64,000 nt of DNA from Glaciozyma antarctica PI12 (taxonomy: Eukaryota > Basidiomycota > Microbotryomycetes > Kriegeriales > Camptobasidiaceae): assembly GCA_002917775.1 (NCBI GenBank), contig KZ627155.1:468675-532674 (forward strand). Reading direction: 5' to 3'. The notes under the pieces are model-generated. The model did not search any database. It was given only the letters and a program-made list of their open reading frames with translations, and was not told the DNA's origin. Below, piece by piece: positions 11,822 to 22,245 of the stretch (position 1 is its first letter; each line of letters begins with the position of its first letter). Position numbers and translations under genes: made by a program.

Positions 11822-13447
11822 TCATTCGTCCTTCACCGTGGCGGCTCCCTTGACGGAGATCGAGTTGACGACCTTGCGCCTCAAGAGTCCCTCCTTCAGA
11901 TCGCCTTCCCTCTTCTTCAGCGCCTGCGCAACCTCATCAGCTCCCGCGTACACGCTTCTCGAGACGGCAAACGCACCTCCTCCTCGGCATTCTCCTCCTT
12001 CGACCACTTGGACTTGGCCAACGGCTCGTCCTCCTCCATCTTCGGCCTCTTGTCCGCCCTCACATCCTCCGCCCTCGAATCCCTCCTATCCCTCGACCTG
12101 GACATCGAGCGCGACGGGCTCCTCCTCCTCCTCGGCGGCGGCGGCGACGAACGATCCCTCCTCGCCGGAGCCGGCGAGCGACTCCCACTCCTCTCGCGCT
12201 TGACCCTGTCCTTCCCAACTGGACTCCTGCTCCTACTCATACTCCTGCTGCGGCTTCGGCTGCGACTGGGACTGCGACGACGGGGCTTGAATTCGCGAGG
12301 GCGGGAGACGGAGCGAGAGCGGCGGCGGGGAGAGGCGGAGTAGGAGGGGGAACGACGCCGGCGGGGAGGAGGGGAGCGGCTGCGAGAGCGACTGCGGGAG
12401 GAGGAGGGGCTGCGAGAGCGAGAGTAGGAGCGTTGGCGGCGCTGTGAGTTCAATGGATTAGTATCAGGCAATGCGGACGAGGGAGAGAGACGTACGCGGT
12501 CGTCGTCACGGCGGTAACCTCCTCCTCCTCCTCCGCGGTCGTCGCGTCCACGACCAGACCAGCCATTCCCTCCGTCACGGCGGAAGTCTCCACCGCGGTC
12601 GTCGAAGCCACCGCGTCCACCGCGCCCTCCTCCACGTCCACCTCGATCACCTCCGCGGTCGCCATAGCCTCCTCGTCCGCCCTGGTAGCCTCCACGATCC
12701 CCACCACCGTATCCTCCTCTCCCTCGGTCTCCCCCGTACCCTCCACGGTCTCCTCCATATCCACGGTCTCCTCCCCCGTACCCTCCCCTCCCTCGTCCTC
12801 CCCTATCTCCTCCACCGCGCATATCATCCCTCTCCCCCCTCTCCCTCTGCCTAATCTCCTCCAACGCGCCCCCACTCGCTCGACTCTGCTCCTCCCCACG
12901 CCGCTTGACCGCCTCAGCCGCCTCGCGCGCGCGCATCTCCTGCTTCTTCTCCTCGAGCAACTCGGTCGGTACGCGGAGAGGGTTGGATTGAGCGGAGAGG
13001 AGGAGGGTCCAGAGAGCTGACATGAAGATGGGAGTCTTGCGCTCTAGGAAGCCGGTAAGGAGGAGCTGCATCTTCTTCGCGTCGATGATCTGCGCGCTCG
13101 TGTTAGCAGTGCCGAGAGGGGGAGAGAGGGAGAACGTACGGTGTTCTCGGTATCCTCGAGGAGACCGCTCACGTACTCGATCAGGACGTCGTCTTCGAAC
13201 CCGAGTAGCTCGATGATCTTCTTTGCGATCCAGGGCTTGAGGACCGCGAGCTCAACCTTGCGCATGTCGACCTTGGTATCGAACGAAGGGGGGAACTTCA
13301 TCTTCTTAATCATGAGCTGCTCCTTGTCTGCGAACCGGCCATCCTGGAGAGAGAGGAGGCGTCAGTCGACCGGACGTGTGAGGGAGTGAGGCGTGGGCGC
13401 ACCTGTTCGGAGGTCGTTCCTTTGAAGAATCCACCGCCACCGTCCAT
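11822..13447 (-). CDS. PWI-domain RGG/RS splicing factor (SRRM1-like)
   Basis: The short first exon MDGGGGFFKGTTSEQ leads to a PWI nucleic-acid-binding domain: FDTKVDMRKVELAVLKPWIA, then FEDDVLIEYVSGLLED and KKMQLLLTGFLE. This is the family hallmark of SRm160/SRRM1. It is followed by a charged helical linker, a glycine-arginine region of repeated GGYGGGDRGG/RGGRGG units (about 12480-12830) and a long RS domain of SRSRSRS and SPPPRRRRSPS blocks (about 12050-12440). The last exon, ALKKREGDLKEGLLRRKVVN, follows an intron at about 11925-11975 and ends at 11822. Other introns are near 13345-13400, 13090-13140 and 12440-12500. Such proteins act in the nucleus as spliceosome coactivators and in 3'-end formation. 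The large RGG block between PWI and RS is a variation on the animal layout. Confidence 0.85.
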
Positions 13448-13898
13448 GGCTGGATGGGCTGAGGGGGAGTAGGGGGAGGGGCGGGGAAGGTAAGTCGAGT
13501 GACTTGGTGCTGGGAGAGGAGACCGCTCGGGGGCTGGAGGGTTGGTGGGACCTGGTTTGCTGGCTTGAGGTGAGTTGCTCTGCTGGATTCAGCGAATCCT
13601 TTGCGGTGGTGGGGGAGGAGGGGAGGAGCGGAGGAGGGAACGTCGCTGCAAACTTGGCGGGGGGGAAGAGAAAGAACACCTGGAGTGGAACGTCGACCAC
13701 CGACTCCGGAGTCCGAACAGCCCGTTCCACCTCCTCCCCACTCCTCCTCCCCGTTTTACTGCTCGCCACGACCTTGCTCAGACGGTACATGCGCCTTCAA
13801 GACCAGCTCCCACGCCTAGACAGGCTCCACAGCGCGCCTAACCCCCACGCGCTTCCCTCTCCGAGTTGTTCTCCTTCCTCCCCTCCTCCGCCGCCGTT
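13448..13898. promoter_or_regulatory. Divergent intergenic region
   Basis: This 450-bp interval lies between the start of the PWI/RS gene and the first hydrolase. It has purine-rich then pyrimidine-rich tracts but no supportable exon. Confidence 0.3.
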
Positions 13899-15353
13899 AT
13901 GACCCCCAGCAAGCTCTCCCCCAGCTCCACAGCCGCTATTGATTCCGCCCTCTCCCGCGCTACCGCCGACCCGTACCGGGACCTCCCCCGCATCGTCCTC
14001 CTCGCCGCCTCCTCCACCGCCCTCCTCTACTCCGGTGCCGCAGGCTTCGCGCGGCTTCCAGTCCAGGGAAGCTCAGACAGAGCCGAGCCAATCTCAGCAG
14101 ATTAGATCTTTGATGAGTGGAGCTGCACGAAATTGGGGACGGTTATCGCGGCGTTGCAGCTTGTGGAGAGGGGGTTGATGAGGATGCAGGACGATGCGAG
14201 TGCGTGGATTGAGGAGCTGAAGGAGGTGAAGCTGTTTGTGGGGTTTGGGGATGATGGGGAGCTGCTCTCTGATGATAATGAGGTGCCGATCACGGTTGAG
14301 CACCTGGTGTGCCACACGGCTGGGTGAGCTCTCTCTTTCTAGCTCCCGCTGCAGCAAGTTGAACCTGCTCCTTAGATTCGAATGGGAAGATCTGCGAGTC
14401 GCGAGGATCAGGGATCATCTGGGGCTGGCGGACGTCTACGGTCCTGATGCGACGCGGGTACGCCTCTTCGCACGTTCTTTGCGCTCGCCGCTGATTTCAA
14501 GTTGACCGAGATAGGAATCGCTCACGAAGCTGCCTCAACTTTATAAGCCGGGAACGCGCTGGCATTACGGAACGTCGAACGACTGGCTAGGACTGCTCAT
14601 CGAAGCGGTGAGCGGCCTCAGGCTCGAGGAGTACTTCCAGTCGCACGTCTTTAAGTGCGTGACTATCTCTCACAATCTACACCTGCTCATCCTGCTTCCT
14701 TTAGACCCCTCGGCATCACCGACACCTCGTTCCTCCCGAACCCCTTGATGATCCCCATGGCGACCTCTCCCGTCCCCCCTTCCACGACCTACACCTTCGC
14801 CCCCATCACTCGCTTCTCAGCAGCCGTACACCACGGCGGTGCAGGTCTCACAGGCTCTCCAGCCTCCTACCTCCTTGTCCTCCGCATGCTCCTCGGCCGA
14901 GGGACGCTCGATGGCGTAAGGATCCTCAGTCCCTCCAGCGTCAACTCGATGTTTGTCTCGCGCCTGAGTACGGAGCAAGCGAAGGACGATGTACAGATGT
15001 ATACGAAGACCGGGTGCGATCTGTTTACGCGGAAAGCGGAGACGCTGGATGAGGGAGCGGGGTGGGGGTACGGTGGGCTGCTGAGTGGGAGGGAGCTGGA
15101 GAGTGGGAGGAGTGAGGGAAGTTTGACGTGGGCTGGGATGGCGAACACGTACTGGGTAATTGACAGGGAGAAGGAGGTGGCGTTTGGTGAGTTCCCTCCT
15201 GGGTTGGCGTCGCAGAGACCTCGCTGATGAGCTCTTTTCGCAGTTGTTTGGACGAATACAGCACCGTATGGGACACAGGCGTTGTTTGATCTCTGGGAGG
15301 AGGTAGAACCACATATCTACCGGGGATTGGAGGAGGAGGAGGAAGTTCGGTAG
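13899..15353 (+). pseudogene. Serine beta-lactamase-like hydrolase, copy 1, with in-frame TAG
   Basis: This copy is clearly homologous to the next gene. The ATG at 13899 begins MTPSKLSPSSTAAIDSALSR. The conserved run up to the nucleophile reads PISAD, then TAG at 14103-14105, then IFDEWSCTKLGTVIAALQLV; the intact neighbour has a serine codon at that place (PISEDSVFHLFSCTKL), so a TCG to TAG change would explain it. Downstream everything still looks coding: HLVCHTAG, GTRWHYGTSNDWLGLLIEAV, HGGAGLTGSPASY, GWGYGGLLSGRELESG and WTNTAPYGTQALFDLW. Introns lie near 14323-14374, 14457-14514, 14653-14704 and 15185-15243. No plausible intron removes the TAG. Because SxxK follows the stop, a truncated product would lack the active site. 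It is either a recent pseudogene or a base error. Confidence 0.75.
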
Positions 15354-15433
15354 CGAGATTCAGAACTCCCATCTCCCAACGCGATCGCCGAAGTCCTTCC
15401 TCGCGCTCGCCTGCTTCCTCCTTCCCATCCTGC

Positions 15434-17048
15434 ATGCTTCTCAGTTCTTTCTTGAGGAAACACTTTGCGCAACTTCGTCCTCACCCCAGTCTCTCATTCG
15501 GCCCCACAACAGCCGGTCGTCGACAGCTTTGTCAGTCCGCCATCCTCAACTCGCCCCTCTCCACCACGACCATGTCCAACTTCGACCCTACCTGCGCCTC
15601 CGCCATCGACGCCTTCCTCGCCGACTCCACCGCTCAGCCCCTCCACAACCTCCCGCGCGCCGTCGTCATCGTCGGCTCCTCCTCAACACCCTCCCTCTAC
15701 TCCGGCAGCTCAGGCAATGCGACCCTCCCCGCCGACTTGAGCACCGCAGCGCCCATCTCCGAGGACTCGGTATTCCACCTCTTCTCCTGCACGAAGCTGG
15801 TGACGATCATCGCGACGCTTCAGCTTGTGGAGCAGGGGAAACTGAGGGTTGAGGACGAGGCGAGGAGGTGGGTGCCTGAGTTGGAGAAGGTGATGGTGTG
15901 TACGGGGTTCAATGGGGAGGAGCCGGTGCTGGAGGAGGCGAAGAGGGAGGTGACGGTGGAGATGCTGATGAATCATACGAGTGGGTGAGTGGGTCGCGTT
16001 TGCGTGAGGAGGGGAGACGCTGATCAGTGCGAAGCTTTACGTACGAGTTTTCAGGGAATCATGCGGATCGGCAGGGGAAGATGAGGGAGAGGTTGGGATT
16101 CGAGTCGGGGGTTGCGACGAAGGTGAGCTCGCCTCGCTCCTCACCGCGTTCTGAAGCTTCGCTGACGGCGAGAGCGGCAGGCGTCCATCACCGGAATGCC
16201 AGCGATGTACCAGCCTGGCGAGCGCTGGCATTACAGCACTTCCAACGACTGGCTCAGCCTTGTCGTCGAAGCCGTCAGCGGGCAAGATCTCGAATCCTAC
16301 TTCCAAGATCACATCTTCGGGTGCGTCGCTCCCTCTCCCTCCCTCTTCCTTCCTAATCACCTCCCTACAGACCCCTCGGCATCACCGATATGTCCTTCAT
16401 CCCGAACCCCTGCCGAATCGACATGGCCGTCGACGCCATCCCTCCCTCCACAGAATACACCACCCGTCCCATCGACTTCACTCCCAAATCCCAGCACTTC
16501 GGCGGAACAGGTCTCCAAGGCTCTCCGAAATCCTACATGCGACTCCTCCGACTCCTCCTCTCCGGCGGGACGCTCGACGGGCAACGCATTCTCTCTCGCG
16601 AAACGGTGGAGACGATGTTCGAATCGCACCTCGCTACGCCGGAGCTGCGAGCGGAGATGGGGTCGTTGACGAGGAATGTGGCGGACCCGTTCTCGAGGAG
16701 GGATCAGAAGGCTTATGAGGGCGTTAGTTGGGGGTACGGAGGGCTGTTGTCGGGCGAGGGGATCGAGTCGGGGAGGGGGAAGGGCGCGATGACGTGGGCG
16801 GGGTACGCGCATACGTTTTGGGTCGTGGACAGGGTCAAGGATGTTGCTTTTGGTGAGTCCCTCTCTGTGCGTTGACGATTCGAGGCTGACGGAGCTGTGC
16901 GCAGTGGTTTGGACGAACCTGTTCGTTCGCTTTCGCTTGTGGTGCTGGTGCTCGAGCTGAAGCGCTTTGCAGTGTTCCTTTTGGCTCGCAGAAGATTTTT
17001 GACCTATGGGAGAAGGTCGAGCCGGAGATCTATAAGGGAATCGAGTGA
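15434..17048 (+). CDS. Serine beta-lactamase-like hydrolase, copy 2 (intact)
   Basis: Members of this family (class C beta-lactamase fold; includes esterase EstB and transesterase LovD) use a Ser-Lys-Tyr site for ester or amide hydrolysis or acyl transfer. The SxxK motif is SCTK in DSVFHLFSCTKLVTII. The tyrosine motif is in GERWHYSTSNDWLSLVVEA. GGTGLQGSPKSYMRLLRLLL and WGYGGLLSGEGIESG are also kept. Introns are near 15987-16036, 16121-16180, 16321-16371, 16853-16904 and 16921-16971, and the TGA stop is at 17046-17048. Translation from 15434 gives an Arg-rich N-terminal extension that could target mitochondria. The ATG at 15572 (MSNFDPTCASAID) aligns with the start of copy 1 and may be the main start. 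Natural substrate unknown. Confidence 0.8.
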
Positions 17049-17049
17049 T

Positions 17050-18265
17050 GGATTTGAAGAGAGGGGTACGTCCGGAGTCCGAGCAGGTCGAAGTCGTCGC
17101 TGATTCTGCCCTTCCTTTCGTTCAAAGCAGATTGTTCATATCGTCGGAACCGCCCCAGCTATTTATCATGCCTCGGCTTCTCTCCTGGAGCGAGGAGCGA
17201 AGAGGAATACAGCCACCGGATTCAAATTCATCCTCGCTGCGAACCTCTGCTTCCGCTCCCCTCCCTAAGCGAGAACTTCTGAAGCTCTCTACCCTTTTCT
17301 CTCGCCACTCGTCTCTCCCCTCCCAATCTACAGTTTACGAGAAAGATTTCAGTCCTCAGTCTCGTTTCGCTCCCAGCAGAGAACTCCCTCGCTCCATTTC
17401 GCTCTCCCAGCCCAATTCGCAAGTCCACCCAAATCCATTCCAGCAACCTCTCAGGAATCCTCACTCCTCCGAAATCCCCAATCATGAGCTTCAGCACCAT
17501 ATTCCCATCCTCTTCCTCCCCTTCAGCAGCGTCTCAAACGCCTCACGCCTCGTTGACCTCCGTTCCACTGGGCCCCGAAGGTCTCTCCCCAGTGAAGGTG
17601 GCGGCGGTGAGAGAGGCAGTCGCTGGAAGGGCCACAGGGGTATGGGCGGAATTGGAGCCAGAAGAGACGGCGACGGAGGTCGAGGGAACGGGCGGACGTC
17701 GAGTCCAGGGGTCTTGCTGAGCATAAACATCATCAAAGCTGATGAGCGCGTCTGTCATTTCGGGCCAAGCGGCGTCAGCAAGCCGTCGTCGAGGCGTTGG
17801 GGAGCGATGAACACGCACGGCCTCCTTTGTCGAATCCTGCGAACGAACAAGGCGTGAGTGGGTGCTACATGACCGGAACGAACGCTCTCACCCTTCTTAA
17901 ACCACTCCTCCCTGCCTTGCGGGTTACACGAGTGTAAATCACCCCCGTTTCCAACACACGGATCCATTCGATCGTCGCAGTGCACGCCCTCTCACCGATG
18001 ACTTCTTCCTTTGCCGGAGGTGCAGCGGGGGCTGCATCTTGTTGCTCGTGCGACATTGTCGTTGAGGTAGAGCCGAGAGAGCGATGGAAAGAGAGCAAGA
18101 AGCGAGCGGTCCGGGAGCGGTCCCCTTTGTTCACCCTTACAAAAGGCCTTTTTTTGTAGTCGCTGCGCTGGACTTAGCGGGATAGCAGACAGGAGACGCT
18201 GGAGCTGTGGTCGATGTGGTAGGGCGTGAAGAGAGCCGAAGAGGAAGCTGTGAAGGACTGGGAGA
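17050..18265 (-). repeat. Degenerate tandem duplicate of the polyol dehydrogenase locus
   Basis: This block is an imperfect direct duplicate of the locus at about 18266-20290. Shared landmarks in the same order include GGTCCGGAGTCCGAGCA (17070 and 18270), CAGCCACCGGATTCAAA versus CAGCCACCGGGTTCAAA (17210 and 18395), CGCAAGTCCACCCAAATC versus CGCAAGTCCATCCCAAATC (17420 and 18604), and AATCCCCAATCAT (17473 and 18641). At the other end, GTGGTCGATGTGGTAGGGC (18207) matches GTGGTCGATCCGGTAGGGC (20250). The left copy is shorter, so internal sequence has been lost. Confidence 0.7.
17480..18056 (-). pseudogene. Decayed polyol dehydrogenase copy
   Basis: Inside the duplicated block, remnants of the neighbouring dehydrogenase can be read on the minus strand. 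GNGGDLHSCNPQGREEW near 17890-17950 lines up with the zinc-site segment CGSDLHYYVHGRNGDY of the intact gene. Near 17480-17560 the C-terminal end DGNMVLKLMIGDF matches DGNMVMKLMIGDY. An ATG at 18056 opens MSHEQQDAAPAAPPAKEE, but the frame changes within 60 nt. The cofactor-binding middle of the enzyme is missing, so this cannot encode the enzyme. A new small gene built on the remnant cannot be excluded. Confidence 0.6.
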
Positions 18266-18635
18266 GAGGGCAGGTCCGGAGTCCGAGCACTGATTCTGCC
18301 CTTTATTTCTCTCAGAGATACTTATCCACGTAACCGCCCCAGATTTTTATCCTGCCTCGGCCTCTCTCTTAGACCAAACCCAAACAGGAATTCAGCCACC
18401 GGGTTCAAACCCATCGTCTTCTCGCTCCGCGCACTTCTCCTTTCTCTCCGTCGTCTCGAAGCAGAACCTGCGCAGCTCAAGCCATTCCTATCATTGCTCT
18501 GTTTCCTCAATCCTTGACGGCAAGACAGAAAAAGGAGTCCTATCTCTTATACCGCTCCCTTCAAGAAAGCTCGCTCGCTCGCTCCGCTCCCCCAGCCCGC
18601 TTCGCAAGTCCATCCCAAATCTATTCCAGCAAGCC

Positions 18636-20138
18636 TCAGTAATCCCCAATCATAAGCTTCATCACCATGTTCCCATCCTCATCCGTGCCCCTCAAGAGCG
18701 TCTCAAACGCCTCATTCACCCTCGCAAGCGAGTATCTCGTGGTCACGAGCTTCTCGACGTTGGGCAACCTCCCTGCGCCAAAGAGCGCCAGAGCATCGGG
18801 GTACGTGTTTCTGCGCTTGAAGTTAGCGAGGGATGAGGGAGGAAAGCGTAGCGGAAGAACGCGTAGCGGAAGACGCCGAGGAGGTCAATCTCGCGGAATA
18901 CGGCAGACGAGACGGGCAGGACGGCGTTGGGAGTCCCCATGCCGATATAGACGACCTTCCCTCCTGGTCGAGCCGTCTGCACGTACTTGGTATCAGCGAG
19001 CTAGTTGCCAGTTTGGTGGGGAGCGAAACTTGCGTGAATGGCGGCTTGCATGCAGCTCTCGACGCCCGTGCACTCCATGACGACGTCGAAGCCATCTGTA
19101 TCGACCAGGCCGTGCTTCGTGAGAATATCCTGAGCCGTTAACTTAGCGGCTTCGAGGCCAGCAATGACGGATTCGGGTTTGGGAGAGCGAGGGAGAACGT
19201 GGCCCGATGTTGCGAAGCCCTCTTTGACGGCAAAATCTACTCGGTCCTCGTTGCTGTTGCGCTCAGAATTAGCTACAATTTGGGTAGAGGATTGGAGGAA
19301 GCTCACATGTCGACGATGACCGTCTGCGTAGCTCCATGAACCGCAGCGACGGCGCAAGCAAGCAAGCCCACTGCTCCAGCGCCGAGGACGAGGACGCTCT
19401 GGCCTGCGCCGATTCCAGCTCGACGCGAAGCGTGAAGAACGACTGAGAGAGGCTCGACGAGGGAAGCTTGCTCGTAGGAGCACGAGTCGGGGAGCTTGTG
19501 GAGGTGGCGAACGCGATGGTTGATGAGGGATTGGAGGGTGCCGTCTTGGTGGGGGTAGACTTTTGCGGAGGAGGCGAAGCGCACTGCAGTGTGATAAGTT
19601 AGCGAAATTTTGATCAGGGAGAGGAAAGCGTACTCTTGGGGCAGAGGTTGTAGCGACCTATCTTGCAGAGGCGACAACTTCCGCAATAGACTCCTGCCTC
19701 GATTGCGACGCGGTCGCCAACGCTGTAGTCCACAACCCCCTCACCAACCGAGGTCTGACGAAGGAAATTAGCTTCCGAACGCATTCCTGCTCCAGCAGCG
19801 CCTCACAATAATTCCAGCGCTCTCGTGCCCCAAACACATCGGGTCCCTCAGAACGTAGTCTCCGTTCCTTCCGTGAACCTGCGCGCAAGAAGTCAGATCC
19901 CACCCCACCCCAAAAGCATAACTCGCGCACGTAGTAGTGCAGATCTGATCCGCAGAGTCCAGTAGCCTTGACAGCGACCTGAGCTTCTCCGGGACCAGGG
20001 GCTTCGACGGAGCGCTTCTCCTGCGAGAGGGACTGAGGCTTCAGCAGCGCCGGCAGGCAGGGACGCGTGTTAGGTGCTTACGAGTCGGAGGTCCTTTGCA
20101 CCGTGCAGGACTGCAGCGTAGTTAACTTGAGCCGACAT
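18636..20138 (-). CDS. Zinc-type sorbitol/xylitol dehydrogenase
   Basis: This is a medium-chain NAD(H)-dependent polyol dehydrogenase. It starts MSAQVNYAAVLHGAKDLRL. Seen in order are the catalytic-zinc segment ATGLCGSDLHYYVHGRNGD, LRDPMCLGHESAGIIV, the structural-zinc segment GVYCGSCRLCKIGRYNLCPK with its four cysteines, LVEPLSVVLHASRRAGIG, the Rossmann motif VLVLGAGAVGLLACAVAA, a GFDVVMECTGVESCMQ strand and the C-terminus RYSLARVNEAFETLLRG ending KLMIGDY. These match L-iditol 2-dehydrogenase and xylitol dehydrogenase (D-xylulose reductase); which polyol is preferred cannot be told. Introns lie near 20020-20080, 19870-19925, 19740-19790, 19585-19640, 19255-19310 and in the 3' part. A degenerate duplicate sits just downstream of its 3' end. 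Confidence 0.85.
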
Positions 20139-20430
20139 TGAGGAGGAGAGCGTGGGGGAGATTGTTTGGAGCGTGGGGGAAGAGAGTGGGGGTGGGAGAG
20201 GGCAGGCTCGTAACTTGGCTGGATTACAGAGGGAAGATGCTGCAGCCGTGGTCGATCCGGTAGGGCGTGTGGGGAGAAGAGCAGGAGAGAAAGGAGACCG
20301 CCGCTTCCCGCTATGTGCCGGCCCGGACTCCGAAACGTAAAAATAAAGAAATGAACAATTTTCGACTTATCGCCCCTCGTCGAGGAGACGGTCGTTGCCT
20401 CTGCCAACAGCACCTCCCTAAGCTTACGCG

Positions 20431-21896
20431 ATGTCAGCTTTCAGCAGGTTCGTCTATACCTCCGCCCACCCGCTGCGTCCGCAGGCTCACTTCTGCTCGC
20501 GTTCTCTCAGCACAATCGAGGTCCCCTTCATCTTCGACCTTGTCGCCTCTTCCCCCAACGAGGAATTCACCCTATCGACTCCACTTGCCTTGCCTTTCGC
20601 CCCCTTCAACAGCGGTACCTGGGCCGTCACCTTCAAGGCTGGGCCCGCCGCGAACACTAGTAGGCGGGCGGGCTGGTCGGGCTGGACCTGCAACGGGGTG
20701 CCCGACGGCGCGCGTGCTCTAGTCGACCAAGTCCTCTTACGCACCAGTACCACCAGCTTCCCCATCGGATCTTTCTCTCTCGACTCTACGACTCTCGTAA
20801 GGGGGGACCTGCCGTTTGCGAAGGAAGAGCTCTTCCCGCAGACAAGAGATTGCGGTGGAAGTGTCAGCCTGGGGAGTTTCGGTCTATTGCACGGATTGAC
20901 AACGCGGTTCGTCGTCGCGTTCGTCGTTAAGATGCACCTCAACGGCGTCAAGCAACCTCCTCCGCCGCGTGTTTTTGAGCCGCACTTGGCCCGAAACGCT
21001 CTCGGTAAGTCGTTGCTGACGGCGCTGGCAAAGTAGCCATAGCTGACTATTCCATCGTGCAGGCTTGCTCGCAAGGCACCCCAACAACGTCCGCTTCTTC
21101 TTCCCCCGCACCAACCACGAACTCTGGGCCAACGCGAGCTTCCTCGCTTCCTCGTCGTCGTACTGGAAGGACCTCCTCTCCTCCGGCCTCGCCGAATCCT
21201 CCATCATTTCGTCGAAGAAGCGTCGCAAGGGAGCCGCCGAAACTCCCACTGTCGAGGACGAAGCGGAGGAACCTCAGGCTTTCGACGATTCGGACGACGA
21301 AGTCGATTTCGAGCCCCCTCCAGGCACGGAGGACGCAGCCGACTGCGACCTCAACTACCAGGAAATCATCATCAAATCCATCTCGTACATGACCTACCGT
21401 GCCCTACTCATCTACCTCCACTCGTCCCAAATCTCCTTCGCCCCCCTCTCCTCCTCCTTCCTCCCCACCCCCCGCCCTCCCACCCCGCCTCCCAACTCCG
21501 TACCGCCTCCCTTTTCTCCCTCGCTCAGGACGACCCCGCAGCCCTCCCTCCCGTCTCCCCTAAATTCATTTACCGCCTCGCGCACCTCCTCTCCCTCCCC
21601 TCGCTCAAATCCCTCGCGCTGGCATCCATCGCTTCCCAGCTCTCGATCGCCAACGTCGCTACCGAGGCTTTCGGAGAAGTAAGCGGGGTGTACGAGGAAG
21701 TGAGGGAGGTGGAATTGGCGTTCGTGGTGAAATTTTGGGACGAGGTGATGAGGAGCGAGGGGATGAAGGAGGTGGGGAAGAGGATGGAGGAGGGGGAGAT
21801 GCCGTATGCTGGGGCGGTGAGCTGGAGATTGGCGACGATGATGAGGGAGAGCATAAAGTTGAGGCTGGAACTCGAGAGGCTTGTTGTGCGGATCTA
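20431..21896 (+). CDS. MATH/BTB-like protein, paralogue A (one frame break)
   Basis: This belongs to a family with two more members here (about 43300-44566 and 48629-50027). The N-terminal part has a MATH/TRAF-like pattern (APFNSGTWAVTFKAGP). After an intron at 21004-21060 a BTB-like domain follows: NNVRFFFPRTNHELWANASF, SSSYWKDLLSSGLAESS, an acidic AFDDSDDEVDFEPPP insert and ISYMTYRALLIYLHSSQISF. The frame then changes in a C-rich tract (about 21440-21500): one missing base gives SLFSLAQDDPAALPPVSPK followed by IYRLAHLLSLPSLKSLALAS and the conserved end EVELAFVVKFWDEVMRSEG. The stop is at 21894-21896. BTB proteins commonly bring substrates to Cul3 ubiquitin ligases; that role is an inference. 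The break may be a sequencing error or real decay. Confidence 0.65.
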
Positions 21897-21972
21897 GCCT
21901 CGGTGAGCGAGGAATGTTCGAGCGCGGCTCAGGCGCACCGAAGTAGAGTTCCTGCGAGGTCACCCTGAAGCC

Positions 21973-22022
21973 GAATCGCGCACGCGCAGAAAGCTGCGAA
22001 TCGCGCACGCGCAGAAAGCTGC
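21973..22022. repeat. Two copies of a 25-bp direct repeat
   Basis: GAATCGCGCACGCGCAGAAA plus GCTGC occurs twice head to tail at 21973-21997 and 21998-22022, just after paralogue A. The repeat is exact. It lies in the 3' flank and has no evident function. Confidence 0.85.
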
Positions 22023-22245
22023 GCGAAGGAGCCTCAGACGTCGTTAGAAAGCGGAATCACCGCCTGAGAGAAGAGTGCAGGACCAAGGAGCAGAAACGAA
22101 AGCGCCGACCCAGCAAGGACAAGTTGAGGACAGCTAAAGCTGTTTCTAAATTAATGCGGCGTTTGTTACGCTTCCATGGTGGGTAGTGTTGAGGGGGAGT
22201 AGTAGCGAGGCGGGGGACGTCCGAGAGGAGGGGAGGAGACCGGCT

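Noticed and set aside
12471-12854. Open frame on the plus strand, rich in His/Arg/Leu
   Set aside because: It is the antisense shadow of the RGG-repeat region of the PWI/RS gene, whose splice sites and domains are clear on the minus strand.
13899-17048. Antibiotic-resistance beta-lactamases acquired from bacteria
   Set aside because: Both genes contain several fungal-type introns and belong to the broad serine hydrolase family common in fungi. Nothing points to recent bacterial transfer or to antibiotics.
17755-18056. Possible small twin-cysteine (CHCH) mitochondrial protein
   Set aside because: The cysteine spacing looked suggestive, but the same segment aligns better with the zinc-site region of the adjacent polyol dehydrogenase, and the frame breaks within it.
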